The notes under the pieces are model-generated. The model saw only the letters and a list, made by a program, of their open reading frames with translations. It did not search any database and was not told where the DNA came from. Shown one piece after another: positions 27,040 through 36,259 of a DNA stretch of 64,000 bases. The stretch comes from Lachnospiraceae bacterium (GTDB lineage Bacteria > Bacillota > Clostridia > Lachnospirales > Lachnospiraceae), in assembly GCA_017621075.1 (NCBI GenBank), contig JAGATV010000052.1:26138-90137 (forward strand), read 5' to 3'. The first letter of the stretch is position 1, and every line of letters begins with the position of its first letter. Made by a program: the position numbers and the translations under genes.

Positions 27040-27879
27040 ATGAATTATCAATGGTATCCCGGTCATATGACGAAAGCAAAGCGTATGATGCAGGAAAATA
27101 TAAAGCTCATAGATCTGATCATCGAACTTGTGGATGCGAGAGTTCCCTTAAGCAGCAGGAACCCGGACATCGATGAGCTGGGAAAGAATAAAGCGAGGAT
27201 CGTATTGCTCAATAAGGCAGATCTGGCGGACCCTGTCTGGAATAAACAGTGGGTGGCTTATTTTGAGGGCCAGAAAGCCCATGTGCTGGAGCTTGATTCC
27301 CGTAACAGGACGGGCATCAAGGCTGTGCAGAGCCTGGTGGCGGAAGCCTGCAGGGAAAAGACGGAACGGGACAGAAGGCGTGGTATCGTGAGCCGGCCTG
27401 TGCGTGCCATGGTGGCAGGCATCCCCAATGTGGGCAAATCTACTTTTATCAATTCTTTTGCGGGAAAAGCCTGCGCCAAGACCGGTAATAAGCCGGGCGT
27501 CACCAAGGGCAAGCAGTGGATCCGCCTGCAAAAGAATTTAGAACTTTTGGACACTCCCGGCATCCTGTGGCCCAAATTTGAGGACCAGGAAGTGGGAATG
27601 CGTCTGGCTTTTATCGGTTCCATGAATGATGAGATCATTCTGATGGATGATCTGGCCTGTAATCTGATCCATAAGCTGAAGGAAGATTATCCTGTACTGC
27701 TTTCTGAGCGGTATGAGATTTCTCTTGAGGGTACGGATGCAGAGATTTTGGAAAGGATTGCAGAGAGCAGGAAATGCTATCAGAAGAAGGAACAACTGGA
27801 TCTGAACAAGGCGGCGGGGATACTGATGGATGATTTCAGAAGCGGACGTCTGGGCCGCATTACTTTGGAGCACCCATAG
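27040..27879 (+). CDS. rbgA: Ribosome biogenesis GTPase RbgA (YlqF)
   Basis: A 279-residue circularly permuted GTPase needed for late 50S assembly. The N-terminus W-Y-P-G-H-M-T-K-A is diagnostic. The motif order is permuted: N-K-A-D-L (G4) precedes G-I-P-N-V-G-K-S-T (G1) and D-T-P-G-I (G3). A C-terminal helical domain follows. The gene order rplS-rbgA-rnhB is shared with Bacillus, here with two signal peptidase genes added. Confidence 0.97.
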   Translation: MNYQWYPGHMTKAKRMMQENIKLIDLIIELVDARVPLSSRNPDIDELGKNKARIVLLNKADLADPVWNKQWVAYFEGQKAHVLELDSRNRTGIKAVQSLVAEACREKTERDRRRGIVSRPVRAMVAGIPNVGKSTFINSFAGKACAKTGNKPGVTKGKQWIRLQKNLELLDTPGILWPKFEDQEVGMRLAFIGSMNDEIILMDDLACNLIHKLKEDYPVLLSERYEISLEGTDAEILERIAESRKCYQKKEQLDLNKAAGILMDDFRSGRLGRITLEHP

Positions 27880-27902
27880 GAATGGCAGGAGGAAAAGACT
27901 TT

Positions 27903-28460
27903 ATGAATAAAGTAATGAAGGAATTATTCAATACAGGGGTATACTTGTTATGTGTCCTGGGACTTACCTATCTGGTGATCACCTTCGTGGGACAGAGGAC
28001 GGAGGTGGAGGGCAGTTCCATGGAGCCGACCCTGACAAACGGTGACAATCTGATCATGGACAAGATCACTTATCGTTTCCGGGAGCCCAAACGGTTCGAC
28101 ATCATTGTATTTCCCTTTAAATACAAGGAAAATACTTATTATATCAAACGTATCATCGGCATGCCGGGAGAAACCGTGCAGATCGATGAAAAGGGGAATA
28201 TCTACATAGACGGGAACATACTGGAAGAATCCTACGGCAAGGAGATCATAAAGCCGGAGCACATCGGACTTGCGGCAGAGCCCATCACCCTGGGGAAGGA
28301 TGAGTATTTCGTTATGGGGGACAACCGCAATAACAGCAGCGACAGCCGTACTGAGATCGTGGGAAATATCAAGAAAAAGGATATCATCGGCAGGGCATGG
28401 ATCAGGATATGGCCCTTTAGCAAGATGGAAGTGCTGGCTCACGGTGATGAGGATGCGTGA
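27903..28460 (+). CDS. lepB: Type I signal peptidase (second copy)
   Basis: A 185-residue signal peptidase. It has one transmembrane segment (about 10-30), the catalytic Ser in S-S-M-E-P-T, Lys in Y-I-K-R-I-I-G-M-P-G-E, and the G-D-N-R-N-N-S-S-D-S-R box. ATG 27903 has AGGAGG 10 bases upstream; the ATG at 27882 lies within that binding site region. It is clearly diverged from the first copy and closer to the canonical SipS-like sequence. Confidence 0.95.
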   Translation: MNKVMKELFNTGVYLLCVLGLTYLVITFVGQRTEVEGSSMEPTLTNGDNLIMDKITYRFREPKRFDIIVFPFKYKENTYYIKRIIGMPGETVQIDEKGNIYIDGNILEESYGKEIIKPEHIGLAAEPITLGKDEYFVMGDNRNNSSDSRTEIVGNIKKKDIIGRAWIRIWPFSKMEVLAHGDEDA

Positions 28461-28462
28461 AG

Positions 28463-29245
28463 ATGAAGAGCATAAAAGAGATCAAAGAACAATTTCAGGC
28501 AGCTTGTGTGGATGAGCTGCCTGAACTGATAACAGTCTATAGCGGAGACGAGCGGGACGGTGTTCGGAAACTGGTGCTTTCGGCTCACAAAAAGTTAGAT
28601 GCCCTGGAAAAGGAAAAGCTGCGCATAGAGGCCCTTAAGACTTATGAAAAGAAGTACGGGGAGTGTGAATTTATCTGTGGCATCGATGAGGTGGGAAGAG
28701 GACCGTTAGCAGGTCCGGTGGTGGCAGGCGCCGTGATCCTTCCCAAAGATTGTGATATCCTGTATATAAATGATTCCAAGCAGTTGTCCGAAAAAAAGAG
28801 AGAAGAACTGTTTGAACAGATCCGGGAAAAGGCTGTTGCCTGTGCTGTGGGATATGCTTCTCCTGAGCGTATCGACCAGATCAATATCCTGCAGGCAACC
28901 TACGAAGCTATGCGGGAGGCTGTAAGTAAGCTCTCTGTCAGGCCGGGGCTCCTTTTAAATGATGCGGTGAAGATTCCCGGTATCGACATCCCTCAGGTGC
29001 CCATCATCAAGGGGGATGCCAAAAGCATTTCCATCGGTGCGGCCAGCATATATGCCAAAGTTACCAGGGACAGACTTATGGTGGAGTATGACAAAATATT
29101 TCCGGAATATGATTTTGCGGGCAACAAAGGGTACGGCAGTGCCGGCCATATCGAGGCTTTAAAGAAGTACGGTCCCACCCCCATCCACAGGCGGACCTTT
29201 ATCAAGAATTTTATCGGACAACAGACCTGGAGACAAGAAAGGTAA
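28463..29245 (+). CDS. rnhB: Ribonuclease HII
   Basis: A 260-residue RNase HII that removes ribonucleotides from DNA and RNA primers. The catalytic signature C-G-I-D-E-V-G-R-G-P-L-A-G-P is near 73-86, with the second Asp in L-L-N-D-A-V and a G-D-A-K-S-I motif. About 70 N-terminal residues precede the catalytic core, as in the Bacillus enzyme. Start ATG 28463; the gene almost touches the preceding signal peptidase gene. Confidence 0.96.
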   Translation: MKSIKEIKEQFQAACVDELPELITVYSGDERDGVRKLVLSAHKKLDALEKEKLRIEALKTYEKKYGECEFICGIDEVGRGPLAGPVVAGAVILPKDCDILYINDSKQLSEKKREELFEQIREKAVACAVGYASPERIDQINILQATYEAMREAVSKLSVRPGLLLNDAVKIPGIDIPQVPIIKGDAKSISIGAASIYAKVTRDRLMVEYDKIFPEYDFAGNKGYGSAGHIEALKKYGPTPIHRRTFIKNFIGQQTWRQER

Positions 29246-29251
29246 AAAAGA

Positions 29252-31027
29252 ATGAGACTGACGGATCTACAGATCAATGACAGACAGATATCGGAGACTT
29301 CCGGAAGCCGGCAGGCTGATCCGGCCCGGTCTGCTGCCATAAACCGTCAGATCCGTTCCATGGCTCCCGGACAGACCTTTCAGGGAGAAGTGATCTTAAA
29401 AAACGGCAGTGAGGTGCAGATCAGGCTTTCGGAGGATATGGTGTTAAATGCCAGGGTGGACCGGAACATGAACCTTGAGGTCGGAAAGAATATGACTTTT
29501 GAAGTCAGAAGCAACGGAAGTACGCTTACCTTAAGCCCGCTGTTTTCCAACACGGCAACGGAAGCCAATGCATTAAAGGCACTGGATATGGCATCTCTTC
29601 CCGTCAACAGCACCACTGTGAATATGACAAGGCTTCTGATGGATGCCGGACTTCCCATAGACCGAAATTATCTGCAGCAGGTATTTCGGGAGGTAAATGC
29701 CTTCCCAAGGGCGCAGATATCGGACATTGTGGATCTGCACCGGCTCTCCCTTCCCGTAAATGAGGAAAATGTACAGCAGATGGGCTCTTACAAGAATCTG
29801 ACTTATCAGATCCTCGACGGGATGAATCTGGTGATGGAGGAGCTTGAAAACACCATACAGGGCATGGTACAGACGGAAAATGCGGGAGACGCTGCCGGGC
29901 TGTATCAGGAAATCGTTCTGTTGGCGGGAGAGTTTTTGCAGGGACAGGAAGAAAGTGCGGCTGCCGGACAAGGGCCGGCTGTGACAGGACAGATACCGGC
30001 AGGGGATATGCCTGTCGGGGAGGATATACCGCTTCTTAAAGAGCAGGAAGGTGCAGCCGTGGGGCCGGAGCGGACAGAAGGGGCACAGGACGCCCTGTCG
30101 CGGGCCATGTCTCTGCTGGAAGAAATCGCAGGTGGAGGAGAGCCTGTTGTGTCAGGGGGAACTGTGGCAGGACAGCCTCAATCAGAGGAAACACTCCGGA
30201 CGGCCGGGCAGTCCCGGGTATCGCTGCAGAACCTGACGGAGGAACTGTATGGTCTTTTGGGTGAAACCAAGCCTCAGGCACAGGGGGATATGGATGCATC
30301 CCGGGTCTTTGAGATGGCGGGGCAGATTTTACAGAAAGGCATCAGACAGCAGGATACAGGATTGCTGAAGAGTCTGTTGCAGAACCAGGGGGTTAGGGAG
30401 CTTGTGCGGGAAACTCTGAGGGAGGCTTGGACTTTAAGGCCGGAGGATGTGGCGGATGCCAAAAAGGTAGAGGAACTGTACCAGCGTCTGGACAAACAGT
30501 TAAAGAGTCTGGCCCAGGCCCTGGAGAGGACCGGTCAGGAGGGCGGGAGCGCATGCAAAGCTGTGGCCAATATGTCCCAGAATCTGGATTTTTTGCAGCA
30601 GGTCAACCATTTCTATACTTATGTGCAGCTTCCCCTGCGTCTGCACCAGGGCGAGGCCCATGGGGATCTTTACGTCTATACCAACAAGAAAAATCTGGCG
30701 GCAAAGGATGGAAAGATCAGTGCCCTGCTGCATCTGGATATGGAGCATTTAGGGCCGTTGGACGTGTATGTAGCCATGCAGGATCAGAAAGTCAGCACAC
30801 AATTCTATGTGCAGGATGATGATATGCTTTCTTTTTTGTCGGAGCATATGGATCAGTTGACCGGGCGCCTGAAAAAGCGGGGATATGACTGCACATATCA
30901 TATGCAGGTAAGAGGTTTCTCTGAGGAAGGAAGCAAGGGGGCAGGGGCATCCGGAGGCATTCACAGTCTCCTGGCACAGGCAGGGCATGTTTCACTGGCG
31001 GAGTATGCGTTTGATGTGCGGGCATGA
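29252..31027 (+). CDS. FliK-like (YlqG-type) hook-length-control family protein
   Basis: A 591-residue protein. The N-terminal part (about 35-95) resembles the beta-rich start of YlqG-type proteins. The middle (about 220-290) is Gly/Gln/Ala/Glu-rich and probably disordered. The C-terminal third (about 440-570), with L-R-L, G-D-L-Y-V-Y and L-G-P-L-D-V-Y-V, resembles the FliK C-terminal domain that signals substrate switching to FlhB. The next gene encodes just the FlhB-type cytoplasmic domain. Bacillus has the same order (rnhB-ylqG-ylqH). No other flagellar gene is present, so a role in flagellar export is uncertain. Confidence 0.75.
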   Translation: MRLTDLQINDRQISETSGSRQADPARSAAINRQIRSMAPGQTFQGEVILKNGSEVQIRLSEDMVLNARVDRNMNLEVGKNMTFEVRSNGSTLTLSPLFSNTATEANALKALDMASLPVNSTTVNMTRLLMDAGLPIDRNYLQQVFREVNAFPRAQISDIVDLHRLSLPVNEENVQQMGSYKNLTYQILDGMNLVMEELENTIQGMVQTENAGDAAGLYQEIVLLAGEFLQGQEESAAAGQGPAVTGQIPAGDMPVGEDIPLLKEQEGAAVGPERTEGAQDALSRAMSLLEEIAGGGEPVVSGGTVAGQPQSEETLRTAGQSRVSLQNLTEELYGLLGETKPQAQGDMDASRVFEMAGQILQKGIRQQDTGLLKSLLQNQGVRELVRETLREAWTLRPEDVADAKKVEELYQRLDKQLKSLAQALERTGQEGGSACKAVANMSQNLDFLQQVNHFYTYVQLPLRLHQGEAHGDLYVYTNKKNLAAKDGKISALLHLDMEHLGPLDVYVAMQDQKVSTQFYVQDDDMLSFLSEHMDQLTGRLKKRGYDCTYHMQVRGFSEEGSKGAGASGGIHSLLAQAGHVSLAEYAFDVRA

Positions 31028-31082
31028 CAGGCGGCGCCCATGGCTGGAAAAGCGTGGATGAAAGAAAGAGGGACATGGTATC

Positions 31083-31361
31083 GTGGCACAGGAAAAGAAG
31101 ATCAAACAGGCAATCGCCTTAGAATATGACCCCTCTGATGAGGCACCCAAGGTCATTGCCAGCGGAAAAGGCATTCTGGCGGAAAAGATCATAGAGAAGG
31201 CAAAGGAAAGCGATGTGCCCATACACAGGGATGATAAGCTTGCGGACACGCTGTCCCGCCTGGAGATCGGGGATATGATCCCGCCGGAATTGTATGAAGT
31301 GGTGGCAGAGATCCTGATATTCGTGGATTCCATGGATAAGATCAAGGGAAAACTCAAGTAG
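31083..31361 (+). CDS. FlhB C-terminal-domain-like protein (YlqH type)
   Basis: A 92-residue protein matching the soluble C-terminal domain of FlhB/YscU, with no membrane part: A-I-A-L-E-Y-D, A-P-K-V-I-A-S-G-K-G, V-P-I-H-R-D-D and I-P-P-E-L-Y-E-V-V-A-E-I-L. The self-cleaving N-P-T-H loop is absent, because the fragment begins after it. Translation appears to start at GTG 31083, with AGAGGG upstream. It probably works with the FliK-like product encoded just before it. Confidence 0.85.
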   Translation: MAQEKKIKQAIALEYDPSDEAPKVIASGKGILAEKIIEKAKESDVPIHRDDKLADTLSRLEIGDMIPPELYEVVAEILIFVDSMDKIKGKLK

Positions 31362-31387
31362 GGACACGGTAAAAGGGAGGCAATTTT

Positions 31388-31750
31388 TTGAACAGAAGGC
31401 AGTTGGGAACGGACAAGGAAAAACTGGCTGCAGAATATCTGGAAGCACAGGGCATGATCATTTTGGAAAGAAATTTCAGAGGACGCCGGGGAGAGATCGA
31501 TCTTGTGGGGCGAGAGGGAAACTATCTGGTGTTCGTGGAAGTGAAATACCGCAGCAATACCCGCATGGGAGCGGCAATGGAAGCAGTTGATTACAGAAAG
31601 CAGAGGCAGATCTGCAGGGTGGCGGACTATTACCGCTATCTTCACCGCCTGGGGAGCAGTACCATGATCCGGTATGATGTAGTGGCTATCCAGGGGGAAG
31701 AAATAAGGTGGGTGAGAAACGCTTTTCCGCATATGGATGCCGGAAGGTGA
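31388..31750 (+). CDS. yraN: YraN/UPF0102 family protein
   Basis: A 120-residue protein of the UPF0102 family with a restriction-endonuclease-like fold: R-R-G-E-I-D-L-V and V-F-V-E-V-K-Y-R form the E-x-D-x-ExK-type site. Function is unproven; it is often encoded next to rnhB. It begins at TTG 31388 with GGGAGG 8-9 bases upstream; the next ATG would remove the conserved N-terminal helix. Confidence 0.9.
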   Translation: MNRRQLGTDKEKLAAEYLEAQGMIILERNFRGRRGEIDLVGREGNYLVFVEVKYRSNTRMGAAMEAVDYRKQRQICRVADYYRYLHRLGSSTMIRYDVVAIQGEEIRWVRNAFPHMDAGR

Positions 31751-31754
31751 CAAC

Positions 31755-32672
31755 ATGTATCAGATCAAAAGAGCAAAGCGGATGACGGGACCGGTGATGG
31801 TACAGGAGCAGACAGGAAAACTGGAGTATCTGACCTTTCCGTCCCTTACGGATACAGGGATCGTAAAGCACCTGTTCACCACCAGGACGGGCGGTGTCAG
31901 CACGGGTATTTTTGAGAGCATGAACCTGAATTTTGAAAGAGGGGACGACCCTGAGAAGGTGCGTACCAATTATGAGCGGGTCGCCGGAGTCCTTGGGTGT
32001 TCTGTGGCGGATATGGTACTGTCAAAGCAGACCCATACCACCAATATCAGGAAGGTGACGGAAGAAGACTGTGGCAAAGGGATCATAAGGCCTTTGGATT
32101 ACACCGACGTGGACGGTCTGATCACAGACAGGGAGGGCATTGTTTTGGTGACCTCTTATGCGGACTGTGTTCCCCTGTATTTTGTGGACCCTGTGAAAAA
32201 GGCCATCGGTCTGGCACATTCCGGCTGGCGGGGCACCGCTATGGGCATGGGACAGTGCATGGTGGAAGCCATGAGGACGCATTTCGGAAGCCGGCCGGAG
32301 GATCTGTACGCAGCCATCGGCCCTTCTATCTGCCAGGATTGTTATGAGGTCAGTGAGGAAGTGGCAGAGGCTTTCCGGGATCTATGGGAAGGGCAGGAAG
32401 ATTTGGTGGAGGAACTTATAAAAAGCGGCTACCGGGGCGGCTGTGAGGGGATATACCGCTGTATGACGGCACCGGGCAGGAACCCGGGAAAATATCAGCT
32501 TGATCTGTGGATAGCCAATGCCGTGATCCTGCGAAGAGCGGGCATCCCTCTCCATCGGATCGCCATTACGGATATCTGTACCTGCCACAACCCGGAGTAT
32601 CTGTTCTCCCATCGGGCCAGCGGTGGAAAACGGGGAAACCTGAGCGTATTTTTGATGTTAAAGAAAAATTAA
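31755..32672 (+). CDS. pgeF: YfiH/PgeF multicopper-like purine nucleoside phosphorylase family protein
   Basis: A 305-residue member of the DUF152/LACC1 family. Characterised members act on purine nucleosides (phosphorolysis and deamination) rather than as true laccases. The metal site shows T-S-Y-A-D-C-V-P-L, A-H-S-G-W-R-G-T and C-x-C-H near the end (I-C-T-C-H-N-P). ATG 31755 has GGAAGGTG upstream; ATG 31737 would overlap yraN. It is the last gene of the rnhB block. Confidence 0.9.
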   Translation: MYQIKRAKRMTGPVMVQEQTGKLEYLTFPSLTDTGIVKHLFTTRTGGVSTGIFESMNLNFERGDDPEKVRTNYERVAGVLGCSVADMVLSKQTHTTNIRKVTEEDCGKGIIRPLDYTDVDGLITDREGIVLVTSYADCVPLYFVDPVKKAIGLAHSGWRGTAMGMGQCMVEAMRTHFGSRPEDLYAAIGPSICQDCYEVSEEVAEAFRDLWEGQEDLVEELIKSGYRGGCEGIYRCMTAPGRNPGKYQLDLWIANAVILRRAGIPLHRIAITDICTCHNPEYLFSHRASGGKRGNLSVFLMLKKN

Positions 32673-32758
32673 AAATTTTTATAATGAATTTTTAAAGAAA
32701 ATCTGGTTTACTGATAAGGGAAGCGTGTCTGAAAGGCACAAGGGAGAGGAGCATTATT

Positions 32759-33451
32759 ATGGCGAATATTCTGGTATGTGACGATGATAGGGAAATCGTT
32801 GAAGCAATAGAAATCTATTTAAGTCAGGACGGTTATCATATTTTCAAGGCTTATGACGGACAGCAGGCTATCGAGGTCCTTGAGAAGGAGGACATCCACC
32901 TTTTGATCATGGATGTGATGATGCCAAGACTGGACGGCATCCGGGCGACTTTGAAGATCCGGGAGTACAGCAGTATTCCCATTATCATGCTCTCTGCAAA
33001 GTCGGAGGATACAGACAAGATCTTCGGTCTGAATATTGGCGCCGATGACTATATCACCAAGCCATTCAATCCTCTGGAGCTGGCTGCCAGGGTGAAATCC
33101 AACCTGCGCCGCTATACTTCCCTGGGTAGTCTGGGAAATGAGAACAAGGCTGTCTACCAGGTGGGCGGACTGATCGTAAACGACGATACCAAGCAGGTGA
33201 CCGTAGATGGGGAAACAGTGAAGATGACGCCCATAGAGTATAACATCCTGCTTCTTTTGGTCAAGAATCAGGGGAGGGTGTTTTCCATCAATCAGATCTA
33301 TGAGAGTATCTGGAATGAGGATGCCATCGGTGCAGACAACACAGTGGCAGTGCATATCCGCCATATCCGCGAGAAGATAGAGATCAATCCCAAGGAACCC
33401 CGCTATCTGAAGGTGGTCTGGGGTGTTGGGTACAAGATAGACAAACAATAA
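32759..33451 (+). CDS. OmpR-family response regulator (second two-component system)
   Basis: A 230-residue regulator. The receiver has D-D-D at 8-10, the phospho-acceptor Asp52 in I-M-D-V-M-M-P, S-A-K and K-P-F. The winged-helix domain ends in V-W-G-V-G-Y-K-I. It resembles VanR-like regulators common in Lachnospiraceae. The binding site is AGAGGAG. A TATAAT lies at 32680-32685 with only a weak -35 (TTAAAG, 16-base spacer). The kinase gene follows after 27 bases. Confidence 0.93.
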   Translation: MANILVCDDDREIVEAIEIYLSQDGYHIFKAYDGQQAIEVLEKEDIHLLIMDVMMPRLDGIRATLKIREYSSIPIIMLSAKSEDTDKIFGLNIGADDYITKPFNPLELAARVKSNLRRYTSLGSLGNENKAVYQVGGLIVNDDTKQVTVDGETVKMTPIEYNILLLLVKNQGRVFSINQIYESIWNEDAIGADNTVAVHIRHIREKIEINPKEPRYLKVVWGVGYKIDKQ

Positions 33452-33478
33452 GTTTGCCGGACAGCAGAAGGAAACAAC

Positions 33479-36205
33479 ATGAAGAAACCGACATTAAAAC
33501 GTTTTGCCATAGGACTGGTACAACATCTGACGGCTGCCGTGATCATGGTGGCATTGGCAGGGATACTGTTCAATTCTTATATCAATGTGTCTTCCATGAA
33601 GGAGTCCAAGACCTATTGGATGGAGCCGTTGGATACAGAACCGGAGTTTGAAGATTCGGACGTGTTTCACGACATGTTCAGCACTGCTGCGTCCGATATC
33701 ATGCAATATGTGGTGATCCAGGAAGAAATGGAGAACGGCGGAGTGTTTGACGCAGACAAACGGATCGATGTGACCCGGTATGCTGCCCGCCGGAAGGAGG
33801 AAGCCGACTGTGATGTTACGGCTGTCTATAAGCTGGAGGATCTGATCAAGTGGGGCAAACATGGCATCGAGTACAGCAACCGCCCCATGAGTATGACGGA
33901 GTTTGTCAATTATTTCGGGCCGGCCGCGTCTGTGGAGAACTTTGCGCTGGATGAGGACGGCGAATTGTATTTCGCAGGATTTAGGGACAGTGCTTTCGCT
34001 CCGGAAAGAGGCAAAAGTCCCGCTGCCGGGGAGGATGCGGAAGAAGGCGGTGAGGATGCAAGGGCTCTGAAGGCGGAGCGGGAGAAGGTCTTGGAAGCCA
34101 TGGAGGAAAAAACGGTACAGGAATTGGAGGACATGGCATTTTCCTATATCGTTTCGGAGACAGCGGAAGAGATCAACGTGTCCAGAGAGGATGACGGCAG
34201 TTATACGGTGTATGTTTCCATGATCAACTGCCGTTACAGCACGGTGGACGGGGAAAAGCAGCTCAGTGCCTATTCGGGGGACTGGATACAATATCTGAAA
34301 CTGAAGAACAATCTGGTCACTGCCATAGAGAGTCTTGAGGAAGAATATGAGCTGTATCAGAAGGGACAGGAGCTGTACGGAGAAGGAAAGAGCAATTTAA
34401 AGTATGCAGTCCGCATGATGTCGGAGAACGGCATCACCCGGACCTACACTAATGTACCCGATATGAAGATGCTTCCCGACAGTGAGATCACGGAGTATTT
34501 TTCCGAGTACCGCAGGTATTTTGTCTATTATCTGGAGAATCTGGAATTTACGGGCATGACCAGTCTGACGGAGGGAGACATCTACCGTTTCATGCAGGAT
34601 TACGGATATGCCTACCCGGAGAAAACACATATCTGGATGGCTGTGGATACGGGCTATGCAGTGGCCGGAGATTCTTTTTATGACGCATGCGGGGTGTTTG
34701 AGAGGATCGTACCCAATATTGCCAAGCTGATCGTGATCATTATGATACTGACGCTGTTATGGCTCATCATCGGCGCATATCTCACAGCGACAGCCGGTGT
34801 GGCCTATAATGATGACGGTGAGCGCGTGTATTATCAGAATGCCGTGGACCGTATCTGGACGGAAGTGATGGTGTTAGCCGGCATTCTCATAGTTTATGAA
34901 GGCATACAGGGAGTGGCTGTCTTAAAGGAAGTGGCCAACAACGTCTACAGCAGCCATTCTGAACTTTTGGGGATGAGCAGTACCAAGTTGTATGAGTATG
35001 GTACGTTTGGGATGTTTGGCGGGCTGGTCAGCTTTGGAGCCGGTGTGCTGTGGTACAGTCTGGTGCGCCGTATCCGCTCAAAGAGTCTGTGGAAGGGAAG
35101 CTTTTGCCATTGGCTCCTTGGCTGCATACAAAAGGGTGTGGGATTTGTATTTACCCATAAGAATACAGTGGTCAGCACCCTGCTTCCGTACAATCTGTTC
35201 CTGCTGTGTAATCTGGTGGCCGTGTTTTTGGTGTTCTGGCTGCGGGATACCCACAGAGTGACGGTGGTGCTGATCACCGTTGGCACGGTATTCCTGGATG
35301 GCATGGTGGGTGTCTTCCTGTTTCGCCGGAATGCGGAACATGTAGATATCGTGGAGGGCATCAAGCGCATCCGTGACGGAGAGGTGGATTACAAGCTGGA
35401 CTCTGATTCTTTAAGCGGCACCAACCGGGAAATGGCAGATGCGGTGAACAATATCGGCGAGGGTATCAGGAAGGCCGTACAGACCAGCATGAAGGATGAA
35501 CAGATGAAGTCCGATCTGATCACCAATGTATCCCATGATATCAAGACGCCGCTCACTTCCATTATCAGCTATGTGGATCTGTTAAAAAGGCTGAAGATCG
35601 AAGAGGAACCAGCCAAGAGCTATATCGATATCCTGGACAGCAAGGCCCAGAGGCTGAAACAGCTTACGGATGATCTGGTGGAGGCATCCAAGATCTCCTC
35701 CGGCAATATTGTGCTGAATAAGGAAAAACTGGATCTGACAGAGCTGTTGAATCAGGCGATGGGTGAATTTTCCGAAAAACTGGAGGAGAGGAAGCTTGCC
35801 GTCGTATTTGAGGAATGCAATGTCCCGGCATATATTTATGCAGACAGCAGACGGATGTGGCGTGTGATAGAAAATCTTTACAATAACATCTGTAAATATG
35901 CCATGGAGAACACCAGGGTGTATATGGAGCTTGCCGTGGAAAATAAAATGGTGTCGGTCTCTATCAAGAATATCTCGGAACGTCAGATGAATATGAGAGG
36001 AGACGAGCTGACGGAGCGTTTTATCCGCGGAGATTCCTCCAGGACTACCGAGGGCAGCGGCCTTGGCCTCTTTATTGCAAAGAGCCTGACCCAGGTCCAG
36101 GACGGTACCTTCGAGATTCAGTTGGACGGCGATCTTTTCAAGGTAAATCTGATCTTCCCGGAGTATGAGGAGAAGGAATCACAAGAGCAGGAAAATGAGA
36201 ATTAA
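33479..36205 (+). CDS. Large multi-pass sensor histidine kinase
   Basis: A 908-residue sensor. One transmembrane segment (about 16-36) is followed by an extracytoplasmic region of about 370 residues with an acidic insert near 180-205, then about five more transmembrane segments between 410 and 616. A HAMP-like linker, HisKA with His686 in V-S-H-D-I-K-T-P-L, and HATPase_c with N-L-Y-N-N and G-S-G-L-G-L-F follow. The size and multi-pass middle go well beyond a standard VanS-type kinase. The ligand is unknown. Confidence 0.9.
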   Translation: MKKPTLKRFAIGLVQHLTAAVIMVALAGILFNSYINVSSMKESKTYWMEPLDTEPEFEDSDVFHDMFSTAASDIMQYVVIQEEMENGGVFDADKRIDVTRYAARRKEEADCDVTAVYKLEDLIKWGKHGIEYSNRPMSMTEFVNYFGPAASVENFALDEDGELYFAGFRDSAFAPERGKSPAAGEDAEEGGEDARALKAEREKVLEAMEEKTVQELEDMAFSYIVSETAEEINVSREDDGSYTVYVSMINCRYSTVDGEKQLSAYSGDWIQYLKLKNNLVTAIESLEEEYELYQKGQELYGEGKSNLKYAVRMMSENGITRTYTNVPDMKMLPDSEITEYFSEYRRYFVYYLENLEFTGMTSLTEGDIYRFMQDYGYAYPEKTHIWMAVDTGYAVAGDSFYDACGVFERIVPNIAKLIVIIMILTLLWLIIGAYLTATAGVAYNDDGERVYYQNAVDRIWTEVMVLAGILIVYEGIQGVAVLKEVANNVYSSHSELLGMSSTKLYEYGTFGMFGGLVSFGAGVLWYSLVRRIRSKSLWKGSFCHWLLGCIQKGVGFVFTHKNTVVSTLLPYNLFLLCNLVAVFLVFWLRDTHRVTVVLITVGTVFLDGMVGVFLFRRNAEHVDIVEGIKRIRDGEVDYKLDSDSLSGTNREMADAVNNIGEGIRKAVQTSMKDEQMKSDLITNVSHDIKTPLTSIISYVDLLKRLKIEEEPAKSYIDILDSKAQRLKQLTDDLVEASKISSGNIVLNKEKLDLTELLNQAMGEFSEKLEERKLAVVFEECNVPAYIYADSRRMWRVIENLYNNICKYAMENTRVYMELAVENKMVSVSIKNISERQMNMRGDELTERFIRGDSSRTTEGSGLGLFIAKSLTQVQDGTFEIQLDGDLFKVNLIFPEYEEKESQEQENEN

Positions 36206-36237
36206 AAAAGAGGCTGTTTGCGAACGGCCTCTTTTTT
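36204..36237. terminator. Bidirectional terminator between the kinase gene and prs
   Basis: AAAAAAGAGGC and GCCTCTTTTTT flank a small loop, so T runs occur in both directions. It serves the two convergent genes. Confidence 0.9.
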
Positions 36238-36259
36238 GATTACCGGGATGGCCGGTATA

